16,508 nt of DNA from an uncultured Actinomycetes bacterium (GTDB lineage Bacteria > Actinomycetota > Thermoleophilia > Solirubrobacterales > 70-9): the NCBI GenBank assembly GCA_937907435.1, contig CALCIA010000201.1, forward strand, positions 1-16,508. Direction: 5' to 3'. Below the pieces are notes generated by a model. That model was not told where the DNA came from. It saw nothing but the letters and a program-made list of their open reading frames with translations, and did not search any database. The position numbers were made by a program, and so were the translations under genes. Of this stretch, positions 6,381-13,499 are shown one piece after another; position 1 is the stretch's first letter; each line of letters begins with the position of its first letter.

Positions 6381-7951
6381 CCGCAGGCATCGCAGATGCC
6401 GCGGCCTCCAGCGCCGGCCGGGGTGGGTCCCCGGCCGGCGGCGGGGCCGCCGTGAACGGGCTCGAGATCACCGGCCTGCGCAAGCGGTTCGGTGCGGTCC
6501 GGGCCCTGCAGGGAGTGACCATGCACGCCCAGAAGGGGCACGTGCACGCCCTGCTCGGCGAGAACGGCGCCGGCAAGTCGACGCTGATCAAGATCCTCGC
6601 CGGCGTCACCCGCGCCGACGGCGGCACGGTCACCCTCGACGGCGCCGAGCTGCGCCTCGGCCACCCGCGCGCCGCCGCCGCGGCGGGCGTCCGCAGCGCC
6701 TTCCAGGAGCTCAGCACGATCCCCGAGCTGACCGTCGCCGAAAACCTCCTCTTCGGCCGCGAGCCCTCGCTCGCCGGCCGCGTCCGCCGCCGTCGCCTGC
6801 GCGCCCGCGCCGCCGAGCTGCTCGCCGGCTTCGGGCTCGAGCGCATCGATCCCGCCGCCCCGGTCGGCTCGCTCGCGCTCGGCGACCGCCAGCTGCTCGA
6901 GATCGTCAAGGCCCTGCGCGAGCCGCCCCGCATCCTGATCCTCGACGAGGCCACCTCGGCGCTCTCCAGCGAGGACAGCGCCTGGGTCCTGCGCCAGGCC
7001 CGCCTGGCCGCCGAGCGGGGCGCCGTCGTCCTCTTCATCACCCACCGCCTCGCCGAGGTCCGCGAGGTCGCCGACCGGATCACGGTGCTGCGCGGCGGCC
7101 ACGACGTCGCCGAGGGCGCCACCGCCGAGTTCAGCGACGAGCAGCTGATCACGACGATGCTCGGCCGGCGGATGGAGCGCCTCTACCCGGAGCTCGCCCC
7201 GCACGCCGCCGACGCGCTGCTCTCGGTCCGCGGCCTCCAGGTCGGCGCCCGGGTCGGCCCGCTCGACCTCGACGCGGCGCGCGGCGAGATCCTCGGCATC
7301 GGCGGCCTCCAGGGCCAGGGGCAGCGCGAGGTGCTGATGGCGCTGGCCGGCGCGACGCCCTGGTCCGGCGGCACCGCCACCCTGGGCGGCGAGCCCTACC
7401 GGCCGCGCAGCCCCGAGGCGGCGCTCCGCGAGCGCGTCGCCCTGGTCCCCGAGGACCGCCAGCGCGAGGGCCTCCTGCTCACCCACACGGTGCGCTCCAA
7501 CGTCACCCTCGGCGCTCTGCGCCAGCTCGTCCGCCACGGCTTCCTCGACGGCCGGCGCGAGGGGCAGACCGCGCGCGAGGGGGCGGCGCGCACCGGCATC
7601 CCGGCCGACCGGCTCGGCGCCCTCGCGGGCACGCTCAGCGGCGGCAACCAGCAGAAGGTGGTGCTGGCCAAGGCGCTCGTCGGCGAGCCGACCGTCCTCC
7701 TGCTCTACGACTGCACCCGCGGCGTCGACGTCGGCACCAAGGCCGAGATCTTCACCCTGATGGCGCAGCTCGCCGCGGCCGGGACGACGATCCTCTTCTA
7801 CTCCTCCGACCTCTCCGAGCTCGTCCACATGTGCCACCGCGTGGTGGTCGTGGTCGAGGGCACGGTGCGCGGCGAGCTCGCCCGCGAGGACCTCAGCGAG
7901 CAGTCGATCCTGCGCGTCGCGGTCGGCACCGAGGAGGTCGCCCCGGCATGA
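6377..7951 (+). CDS. Ribose-type ABC transporter ATPase (two nucleotide-binding domains, RbsA-like)
   Basis: This cytoplasmic ATPase powers the importer, with 524 residues and two ABC domains in tandem. The first is complete: Walker A GENGAGKST (K67), Q-loop FQELS, signature-like LALGDRQLLEIVKAL, Walker B with D190 and E191, and switch His in FITHRL. The second has a Walker A without Lys (GGLQGQGQRE) and a good signature LSGGNQQK from 420. Its Walker B reads LLLYDCTRGVD where relatives have LILDEPTRGVD, so Tyr444 replaces the Asp and Asp445 the catalytic Glu. A weak second site is common in RbsA-like proteins, but this one looks further degraded. ATG 6377 overlaps the previous stop (ATGA). 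GTG 6452, just before the conserved NGLEITGLRKRFG, is an alternative start. The next gene also overlaps. Confidence 0.92.
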   Translation: MTAGIADAAASSAGRGGSPAGGGAAVNGLEITGLRKRFGAVRALQGVTMHAQKGHVHALLGENGAGKSTLIKILAGVTRADGGTVTLDGAELRLGHPRAAAAAGVRSAFQELSTIPELTVAENLLFGREPSLAGRVRRRRLRARAAELLAGFGLERIDPAAPVGSLALGDRQLLEIVKALREPPRILILDEATSALSSEDSAWVLRQARLAAERGAVVLFITHRLAEVREVADRITVLRGGHDVAEGATAEFSDEQLITTMLGRRMERLYPELAPHAADALLSVRGLQVGARVGPLDLDAARGEILGIGGLQGQGQREVLMALAGATPWSGGTATLGGEPYRPRSPEAALRERVALVPEDRQREGLLLTHTVRSNVTLGALRQLVRHGFLDGRREGQTAREGAARTGIPADRLGALAGTLSGGNQQKVVLAKALVGEPTVLLLYDCTRGVDVGTKAEIFTLMAQLAAAGTTILFYSSDLSELVHMCHRVVVVVEGTVRGELAREDLSEQSILRVAVGTEEVAPA

Positions 7952-8958
7952 CCTCGACCACCGTCGACACCGCCGCCGCGCGCCCCGCGGTGCCGTCGCT
8001 GCGCCGGCTCCTCGCCAACTCCGGCATCTCGCTGACCGCGGTGACGACGGCGACGATCCTGATCGTCCTCGCGGTCACCGACTTCATCCTCCAGCCCGCC
8101 CTGCTGGACGTCACCGAACTCGGTTACCTGGCGCAGACGGCGCTGCCGCTGGTCCTCGTCGGCGCCGCCCAGACCCTGGTCGTGCTGGTCCGCGGGATCG
8201 ACCTCTCGGTCGGCGGGATCATGGTCCTCGCCAACACCACGACCGCGGTCTGGGTCGGCGAACAGGGGGGCAACCACCAGCTGCTGGTCTTCGCGATCCT
8301 CGGCCTCGCCGCCTGCGCCGGCCTCCTCAACGGCCTGCTCGTCGCGGTCGGCGGCTTCGAGCCCTTCGTCGCCACCCTCGGCACCTGGACGATCTTCAAC
8401 GGCCTCGCGCTCAAGGTGCTGCCGACCGACGGCGGCGCCCCGCCGCCGAGCCTGATCAACTTCGTCTTCGGCAAGACGGCGGGCATCCCCAACTCGTTCC
8501 TCGTCCTCGCCGGGGTGTTCGTGGTCTGGCGGATCCTGCGCGCCAGCAAGCTGGGGACGCGGATCTACGCGGTCGGCGCCGACGAGGAGCGGGCGCGGCT
8601 GAACGGCACCTCGGTGGTCGGCGTGAAGCTCTTCGTCTACGCGCTGGCCGGGCTCTGCGCCGGGATCGCCGGGGTGCTGCTCGCGGGCGTCGCCTCGAGC
8701 GGCACGCCGACCGCCGGCGACCCCTACATCCTCACCTCGGTCGCCGCGGTGGTGATCGGCGGCACCAGCCTGGCGGGCGGCAAGGGCGGCATCGGGCTGA
8801 CGATGATGGCCGCCGGCGCCCTCGTCTTCATCTCCGACATCGTCACCGAGGTCAACCTCGAAACCTGGGTTTCGGTCGCCGCCTCCTCCGGCCTCCTGCT
8901 GGCGGTGGTGATCGTGCGCTCGCTGATCGACCGCGTCGCCGAGCGGAGGAGCGCATGA
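7948..8958 (+). CDS. Ribose-type ABC transporter permease 1 (RbsC/BPD_transp_2 family)
   Basis: This is an inner-membrane channel subunit, 336 residues. A polar N-terminal tail of about 27 residues precedes roughly eight to ten hydrophobic segments. Family marks include GAAQTLVVLVRGIDLSVGG, FEPFVATLGTW, the cytoplasmic coupling loop GTRIYAVGADEERARLNG that contacts the ATPase, and VVIGGTSLAGGKGG near the end. It starts at ATG 7948 in an ATGA overlap with the ATPase and ends in an ATGA overlap with permease 2. Two non-identical permeases in a row suggest a heterodimeric channel rather than the RbsC homodimer. The transported compound cannot be told from the sequence. Confidence 0.92.
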   Translation: MTSTTVDTAAARPAVPSLRRLLANSGISLTAVTTATILIVLAVTDFILQPALLDVTELGYLAQTALPLVLVGAAQTLVVLVRGIDLSVGGIMVLANTTTAVWVGEQGGNHQLLVFAILGLAACAGLLNGLLVAVGGFEPFVATLGTWTIFNGLALKVLPTDGGAPPPSLINFVFGKTAGIPNSFLVLAGVFVVWRILRASKLGTRIYAVGADEERARLNGTSVVGVKLFVYALAGLCAGIAGVLLAGVASSGTPTAGDPYILTSVAAVVIGGTSLAGGKGGIGLTMMAAGALVFISDIVTEVNLETWVSVAASSGLLLAVVIVRSLIDRVAERRSA

Positions 8959-9968
8959 ACCCGGTGCTCGACTACCTGCGCGAGCGGCGCACGACGATCG
9001 CCGCCTACGCGCTCTGCGCGGTCCTCTTCGCGATCGCGACGATCCACAGCTCCGGCTTCGCCTCGGCGAGCAACATCCGCCAGCTGCTCGTCTTCGCCAG
9101 CTTCATCGGCTTCGCCGCGCTCGGCCAGACGCTGGTCATCCTCGCCGGCGGCCTCGACCTCTCGGTGCCCTGGCTGATGGCCTTCGGCGGCCTGCAGCTC
9201 TCCAACTGGACGACCCACGGGATGGGCGGCGTCCTCGGCATCGTGCTGGTGGTCGCGGCGGGCGCCGCGATCGGCCTCGCCAACGGTTATGGCGTCGCCT
9301 GGCTGCGGGTGCCGCCGATCGTGATGACGCTGGCGGTCGGCGGCCTGGTCCAGGCCTACCTGATGTCGATCGGGCAGCTCAACAGCAGCGGCAACCAGGC
9401 GCCGCGGATCGCCGAAAGCATCGCCACCGACCGGCTCGGGCCGATCCCGGTGGTGGCGCTCGTCTGGCTCGGCTTCGCGGTCGCGGCCGGCGTCCTGCTC
9501 TCGCGAACGGCGCTCGGCAGGCGGATCTACGCGACCGGCGCCAGCGACACCGTCGCCACCCTCTCCGGCGTCAACGTGAAGCGGGTGCGCCTGGTCACCT
9601 ACATGCTCTCCGGCGCGGCGGCGACCTTCGGCGGCGTCGTCCTCTCCGGTTACGTCGGCTCGACCTACATCGACATCGGCGCCCCCTACCTCTTCGCCTC
9701 GATCGCCGCGGTGATCGTCGGCGGCGCCTCGATCCTCGGCGGGCGCGGGACCTACTGGGGGACGGTCGCCGGGGCGCTGACGCTGACCGTGCTGTCGGCG
9801 ATGCTGCCGCTCTTCCACCTTGACACCGCCGACCTCGAGATCGTCTACGGGATCGTGATCCTGGTCGGCGTGGCGCTCTCGCGGCTCGGCGCCAATGCCC
9901 TGCAGATGTCCCGCCGCGGTGGCGGCGAGGAGAAACCAGCCGACCCGGAGGTGGTTGATGTCGCCTGA
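8955..9968 (+). CDS. Ribose-type ABC transporter permease 2 (RbsC/BPD_transp_2 family)
   Basis: This is the second membrane subunit of the same importer, 337 residues with a short N-terminal tail. Family marks are LGQTLVILAGGLDLSVPW, VPPIVMTLAVGGLVQAYL, the coupling loop GRRIYATGASDTVATLSG, and AAVIVGGASILGGRG followed by the last hydrophobic helices. It differs clearly from permease 1 in sequence, for example in lacking that protein's long polar N-terminus. It starts in an ATGA overlap, and its last 11 bases overlap the start of the SDR gene. This places transporter and enzymes on one transcript. Confidence 0.92.
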   Translation: MNPVLDYLRERRTTIAAYALCAVLFAIATIHSSGFASASNIRQLLVFASFIGFAALGQTLVILAGGLDLSVPWLMAFGGLQLSNWTTHGMGGVLGIVLVVAAGAAIGLANGYGVAWLRVPPIVMTLAVGGLVQAYLMSIGQLNSSGNQAPRIAESIATDRLGPIPVVALVWLGFAVAAGVLLSRTALGRRIYATGASDTVATLSGVNVKRVRLVTYMLSGAAATFGGVVLSGYVGSTYIDIGAPYLFASIAAVIVGGASILGGRGTYWGTVAGALTLTVLSAMLPLFHLDTADLEIVYGIVILVGVALSRLGANALQMSRRGGGEEKPADPEVVDVA

Positions 9969-10746
9969 GAGTCTCAGCGAGCCAGTGCAAGGAACGGACG
10001 GCAAGCTCGCCGGCAAGGTCGCGATCGTGACCGGGGCGGCGTCGGGCATGGGGCTCGCCAGCGCCCGCCGCTTCGCCGCCGAGGGCGCCCGGGTCGTGGT
10101 CGCCGACCTCGACGGCGCGCGCGCCGAGGCGGCGGCGGGGGAGATCGGCGAGGCGGCGATCGCGGCGACGGTCGACGTCCGCGACGAGGCGGCGATCGCG
10201 GCGATGGTCGCGCGCGCGGTCGACACCTTCGGGACCGTCGACGTGCTCTTCAACAACGCCGGCATCGCCGAGGCGGTGAAGCCGCTGGCCGACGTCGACC
10301 GGGCCGAGTGGGACCTGCTGATCGCGGTCAACCTGACCGCCGTCTTCCTCTGCGCGAAGGCGGTGGCGCCGGTGATGAAGGCGGGCGGCGGCGGCTCGAT
10401 CATCGTCACCGCCTCGATCGCCGCGCGCCGTCCCCGCGCCGGGCTCGCCGCCTACGTGGCGGCGAAGAGCGGCGCCGTCGGCCTCGCCAAGGAGCTGGCC
10501 CTGGAGCTGGCCCCGGACATCCGGGTCAACGTGATCAACCCGGGCCCGGCGGAGACGCCGATGCTGGAGGAGTTCGGCTTCGCCGCCGACGGCGAGCAGG
10601 CGCTCGCCAACCTCGGCTCGGCGCTGCCGCTCGGCCACGCCATCACGCCGGAGGACATCGCCGCCGCCGCCGTCTACCTGGCCTCCGACGAGGCGCGCTC
10701 GGTCACCGGGATCACCCTGAACGTCGACGCCGGGAGGGACCTGTGA
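9958..10746 (+). CDS. Short-chain dehydrogenase/reductase (SDR), classical type
   Basis: This is a cytoplasmic NAD(P)-dependent oxidoreductase, 262 residues, probably interconverting an alcohol and a ketone in the pathway. The Rossmann motif TGAASGMG is at 25-32, and Asp follows beta-2 (VVVADLDGA), which favours NAD over NADP. NNAG is at 99-102, and the catalytic set is S153, Y166 and K170 (YVAAK). NPGPAETPM is the usual PG motif after the active site. ATG 9958 is preceded by GGAG at about 9947-9950 and overlaps the end of permease 2 by 11 bases; the longer in-frame extension would run further back into the permease. It ends in a GTGA overlap with the aldehyde dehydrogenase. The substrate is unknown. 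Confidence 0.92.
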   Translation: MSPESLSEPVQGTDGKLAGKVAIVTGAASGMGLASARRFAAEGARVVVADLDGARAEAAAGEIGEAAIAATVDVRDEAAIAAMVARAVDTFGTVDVLFNNAGIAEAVKPLADVDRAEWDLLIAVNLTAVFLCAKAVAPVMKAGGGGSIIVTASIAARRPRAGLAAYVAAKSGAVGLAKELALELAPDIRVNVINPGPAETPMLEEFGFAADGEQALANLGSALPLGHAITPEDIAAAAVYLASDEARSVTGITLNVDAGRDL

Positions 10747-12119
10747 GCAGCTTCGAGACGATCGACCCGGCGACCGGGGCGGCGTTCGCCGAGGTCCACG
10801 AGGCGAGCGCGGCGGAGGTCGACGCGGTCGTCGCGACCGCCGCCGAGGCGTTCGCCGGCAACCGCGAGTGGCGCGTGCCGCACGTCCGGGCGGGCGCCCT
10901 GACGGCGGTCGCGCGGCGGGTCGAGGAGCGGGCCGCGGAGCTCGCCGAGCTGGAGACGCGGGACACCGGCAAGCCGATCTCCCAGGCGCGCGCCGACGTC
11001 GTCGCGACCGCGCGGTACTTCGACTACTACGCGGGCGCGGTCGACAAGTTCGAGGGCACCTCGATCCCGCTCGGCCCCGACTTCGTCGACTACACCGTGC
11101 GCGAGCCGCACGGGGTGTGCGCCCAGATCATCCCCTGGAACTACCCGCTGCAGGTGGCGGCCCGTTGCGCGGCGCCGGCGCTGGCGACCGGCAACGCGGT
11201 CGTCGTCAAGCCCTCGGAGCTGGGCTCGATGACGCCGCGGGTGCTGGCCGAGATCGCGCTCGAAGCGGGCGTCCCCGAGGGCTTCCTCCAGGTCGTGACC
11301 GGGCACGGGCCGGTCGGCGCGGCGCTGGTCGACAACCCCGGCGTCGCCCACGTCACCTTCGTCGGCTCGGCCGCCACCGGCCGGGTCGTCGCCCACGCCT
11401 GCGCCGAGCGGCTGGTCCCGCTGGAGCTGGAGCTGGGCGGCAAGTCGCCGAGCGTCGTCTTCGCCGACGCCGACCTCGAGCGGGCGGTGCCGGTGATCGT
11501 CAAGGCGCTGATCCAGAACGCGGGGCAGAGCTGCTCGGCGGGTACCCGGGTGCTGGTCGCCGCGGCGATCGAGGACGAGCTGCTGGAACGGCTGGCGACG
11601 GCGCTGGCGAGCCAGTCGATCGGTCCCGGCAGCGAGGACGCCGACCTCGGGCCGCTGATCTCGGCGGCCCAGCTGGAGCGGGCCGAGGGGATGCTGGAGC
11701 GGGCGCTCGCGGGCGGGGCGCGGACGCTGGTCGGCGGCGCCCGGCCGGCCGGGCAGGAGGGCTGGTACCTGGAACCGACGCTGGTCGCGGGCGCCGGCCC
11801 GGAGGCGGAGATCTTCAACGAGGAGGTGTTCGGCCCGGTCCTCGTCGCCGAGTCCTTCGCCGGCGAGGCCGCCGCGATCCGCCTCGCCAACGCGACCCCC
11901 TACGGCCTCGTCGCCTCGGTCTGGACCGCCGACGTCGGGCGTGCCCACCGGGTCGCCGGCGCGATCGAAGCGGGGCAGGTCTACGTCAACTCCTACGGGG
12001 TCGCGGGCGGGGTCGAGCTGCCCTTCGGCGGGGTGCGCAACAGCGGCTACGGCCGCGGCAAGGGCCTCGCCGCGCTGCACGCCTACTCCCGCGTGAAGAA
12101 CGTCTGCGTCGCGCTGTGA
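10743..12119 (+). CDS. NAD(P)-dependent aldehyde dehydrogenase
   Basis: This enzyme oxidises an aldehyde to a carboxylic acid in the cytoplasm. It has 458 residues, slightly short of the usual 480-500 because the N-terminus is brief. Motifs: IIPWNYPLQ with oxyanion-hole N133, KPSE for coenzyme binding, ELGGKSP with general base E230, GQSCSAGTR with nucleophile C264, and EIFNEEVFGPVL. FGGVRNSGYGRGKG near the end is typical of betaine/aminoaldehyde-like and related ALDHs. It starts at GTG 10743, overlapping the SDR stop as GTGA, and ends in another GTGA overlap. Its position behind the SDR suggests sequential oxidation of an alcohol- or aldehyde-bearing intermediate. The exact substrate cannot be assigned. 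Confidence 0.93.
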   Translation: MSSFETIDPATGAAFAEVHEASAAEVDAVVATAAEAFAGNREWRVPHVRAGALTAVARRVEERAAELAELETRDTGKPISQARADVVATARYFDYYAGAVDKFEGTSIPLGPDFVDYTVREPHGVCAQIIPWNYPLQVAARCAAPALATGNAVVVKPSELGSMTPRVLAEIALEAGVPEGFLQVVTGHGPVGAALVDNPGVAHVTFVGSAATGRVVAHACAERLVPLELELGGKSPSVVFADADLERAVPVIVKALIQNAGQSCSAGTRVLVAAAIEDELLERLATALASQSIGPGSEDADLGPLISAAQLERAEGMLERALAGGARTLVGGARPAGQEGWYLEPTLVAGAGPEAEIFNEEVFGPVLVAESFAGEAAAIRLANATPYGLVASVWTADVGRAHRVAGAIEAGQVYVNSYGVAGGVELPFGGVRNSGYGRGKGLAALHAYSRVKNVCVAL

Positions 12120-13201
12120 ACGCCTCGGGCCACGAACGCACGCTGCGGATCGCGGCGATCGCCGGCGACGGCATCGGGCCGGAGATCGTCGGCGCCTCGC
12201 TGCCGGTGATCGCCGCCGCGGCGCGGCTCGACCGCGTCCGGGTCGAGGTGACCGAGCTGGACTGGGGCGGCGAGCGGCTGCTGCGGACCGGCGCCGCGAT
12301 GCCCGAGGACGCGACCGCGGTGGTGCGCGAGCACGACGCGATCCTGCTCGGCGCCGTCGGCCACCCCCAGCTGACGCCCGACGTCTCGGTCTGGTCGCTG
12401 GTGCTGCCGCTGCGCAAGGAGCTCGACCTCTACGTCAACCTGCGCCCGATCCGGGCGCTGGAGAACGTCGACTCCCCGGTCGTCGACCTCGCCGGGACCG
12501 ACTTCGTCGTCGTCCGCGAGAACACCGAGGGCGAGTACTCGGGCATCGGCGGGCGGGTGCATTCCGGCGGCGCCCACGAGGTGGCGACCGACGTCGCCGT
12601 CCACTCGCGGCGGGCGCTGACCAGGATCGGCCGCTATGCCTTCGGGCTCGCCCGCGAGCGCGGCCAGCGGCTGACGCTGGTCACCAAGTCGAACGTCTCC
12701 CGCCACGGCTACGCGCTCTGGGACGAGGTGATCGGCGAGCTCGGCGCCGCCGAGTTCCCCGACGTGCCGTTCGAGCTCGCCTTCGTCGACGCGATGGCGA
12801 CGCGGATGATCGAGCGGCCGCGCTCGCTCGGCGTGCTGCTCTGCAGCAACCTCTTCGGCGACATCCTCTCCGACCTCGGCGCGGTCCTGCAGGGCGGGCT
12901 GGGGATGGCGGCGAGCGCCAACCTCTGCCCCGGCGGCGGCGTGCCGGGCGTCTTCGAACCGGTCCACGGCTCCGCCCCCGACATCGCCGGCAAGGGCATC
13001 GCCAACCCGCTGGCGACGATCCTCTCCGGGGCGCTCCTGCTGCGCGAGAACGGCTGCCCGCTGGGCGCCGCGGCGCTCGAGGAGGCGATCTCGGCGACCG
13101 TCGGGAGGGCCGAGGCGACGACGCCGGACATCGGCGGCACCGCCGACACGGTGACCGCGGCGAACGCGGTGATGGACGAGTTCGAGGCGGCGACACCGTG
13201 A
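12116..13201 (+). CDS. Isocitrate/isopropylmalate dehydrogenase family, tartrate dehydrogenase/decarboxylase (TtuC)-like
   Basis: This is an NAD-dependent beta-hydroxyacid oxidative decarboxylase, 361 residues and full length. Motifs: GDGIGPEIV at the N-terminus, GAVGHP...LPLRKELDLYVNLRP, RENTEGEYSGIGG with catalytic Y141, VTKSN with K191, metal ligands D225, D249 and D253 in SNLFGDILSDL, and FEPVHGSAPDIAGKGIANP for nucleotide binding. GAVGHP and TKSN fit tartrate/D-malate dehydrogenases better than leucine-pathway LeuB, and no leucine genes are nearby. GTG 12116 overlaps the ALDH stop as GTGA. It is the last gene of the operon and may decarboxylate a hydroxy-diacid made upstream. The substrate assignment is inference. 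Confidence 0.88.
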   Translation: MNASGHERTLRIAAIAGDGIGPEIVGASLPVIAAAARLDRVRVEVTELDWGGERLLRTGAAMPEDATAVVREHDAILLGAVGHPQLTPDVSVWSLVLPLRKELDLYVNLRPIRALENVDSPVVDLAGTDFVVVRENTEGEYSGIGGRVHSGGAHEVATDVAVHSRRALTRIGRYAFGLARERGQRLTLVTKSNVSRHGYALWDEVIGELGAAEFPDVPFELAFVDAMATRMIERPRSLGVLLCSNLFGDILSDLGAVLQGGLGMAASANLCPGGGVPGVFEPVHGSAPDIAGKGIANPLATILSGALLLRENGCPLGAAALEEAISATVGRAEATTPDIGGTADTVTAANAVMDEFEAATP

Positions 13202-13208
13202 CGGCGGG

Positions 13209-13233
13209 GCCCGCGCGGGGGCGCGCCGCGGGC
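13209..13233 (+). terminator. Putative GC-rich terminator hairpin after the operon
   Basis: GCCCGCG (13209-13215) and CGCGGGC (13227-13233) pair perfectly around an 11-base loop and begin 7 bases after the stop codon. No T-run follows, so it fits only the U-less hairpins proposed for high-GC actinobacteria. Confidence 0.35.
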
Positions 13234-13284
13234 GCGACACGACAGCCGGCGGGCGGCGGCACCCGCAGGCGCGACCGGAGTGGG

Positions 13285-13313
13285 GTGAGGCGCGATCGAG
13301 CAGCCGTTACCTT
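13285..13313 (+). promoter_or_regulatory. Putative promoter with a TANNNT -10 box for the leader and ilvB-like gene
   Basis: TACCTT at 13308-13313 fits the actinobacterial -10 consensus TANNNT. GTGAGG at 13285-13290, 17 bases upstream, is a partial -35 match. Six bases separate the -10 from GTG 13320, so transcription would start at or within a base of the GTG, the arrangement of leaderless transcripts. Confidence 0.35.
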
Positions 13314-13319
13314 CGTCGC

Positions 13320-13403
13320 GTGAGCTGCCTCGGTCACAAGAGCACCGGCGCGCGTCCACCCGTGCGCGCCACCGTGATCGCCGGCACTCTCATCCCCCGC
13401 TAG
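13320..13403 (+). CDS. Possible leaderless leader peptide (27 residues) ahead of the ilvB-like gene
   Basis: GTG 13320 opens a 27-codon frame closed by TAG 13401-13403. The peptide begins MSCLGHKSTG and ends ATVIAGTLIPR. Four branched-chain residues (V, I, L, I) fall within the last nine positions before the stop. It has no Shine-Dalgarno, but the -10-like TACCTT at the right distance would make it leaderless. Its stop codon lies in the loop and 3' arm of the 13392-13409 hairpin, and another hairpin (13441-13467) follows before the enzyme start. This is the layout of a ribosome-mediated attenuator for branched-chain amino acid genes. Overall V/I/L content is modest (6 of 27), so chance is a real alternative. 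Confidence 0.35.
   Translation: MSCLGHKSTGARPPVRATVIAGTLIPR
13347..13370 (+). repeat. Inverted repeat inside the leader ORF
   Basis: GGCGCGC (13347-13353) and GCGCGCC (13364-13370) pair perfectly with a 10-base loop. A G-T pair could extend the stem by one. It could be the first hairpin of the leader RNA. Confidence 0.5.
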
Positions 13404-13409
13404 GGGGAT
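13392..13409. repeat. Perfect palindrome ATCCCCC-GCTA-GGGGGAT
   Basis: Seven-base perfect arms surround the 4-base centre GCTA, which carries the start of the leader ORF stop codon. As RNA it is a stable hairpin. As DNA it is an operator-like G-tract palindrome, a type bound for example by CsoR/RcnR-family repressors. No such regulator is encoded here, so a protein assignment would be speculation. Confidence 0.6.
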
Positions 13410-13440
13410 CGGTCGTCAGCGCCGCGTGCGCCTCAACCAT

Positions 13441-13467
13441 CCGCGACCCGACCCGGTCGGGTCGCGG
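13441..13467 (+). terminator. Perfect 12-bp hairpin 33 bases before the ilvB-like start
   Basis: CCGCGACCCGAC (13441-13452) and GTCGGGTCGCGG (13456-13467) are exact reverse complements around a 3-base CCG loop, the strongest hairpin seen in the window. No T-run follows. It could be a U-less attenuator/terminator, a translation-blocking structure or a protein site. A possible competing pairing is short: 13411-13415 GGTCG with CGACC at 13444-13448. Confidence 0.5.
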
Positions 13468-13499
13468 GCCTGCCGGACACGACGATCGGAACCGCACCA

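Larger units (their letters stand above)
13202..13499. promoter_or_regulatory. 298-base gap rich in inverted repeats, probably the leader of the ilvB-like gene
   Basis: The gap holds, in order: a GC hairpin behind the operon (13209-13233), a possible promoter (13285-13313), a 27-codon leader ORF (13320-13403), and perfect inverted repeats at 13347-13370, 13392-13409 and 13441-13467. The remainder shows no clear signal. The ribosome binding site of the ATG 13500 gene is weak (CGGA about 12 bases upstream), which would suit a gene controlled through its leader. Confidence 0.5.

Noticed and set aside
6332..7837. 501-codon minus-strand ORF opposite the ATPase gene
   Set aside because: Composition-driven shadow. 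The + strand frame has all the ABC motifs.
8724..10409. 561-codon minus-strand ORF across permease 2 and the SDR gene
   Set aside because: It spans two well-supported + strand genes and shows no domain or sensible start context.
10674..12080. 468-codon minus-strand ORF opposite the ALDH gene
   Set aside because: Shadow frame; no motif in the translation.
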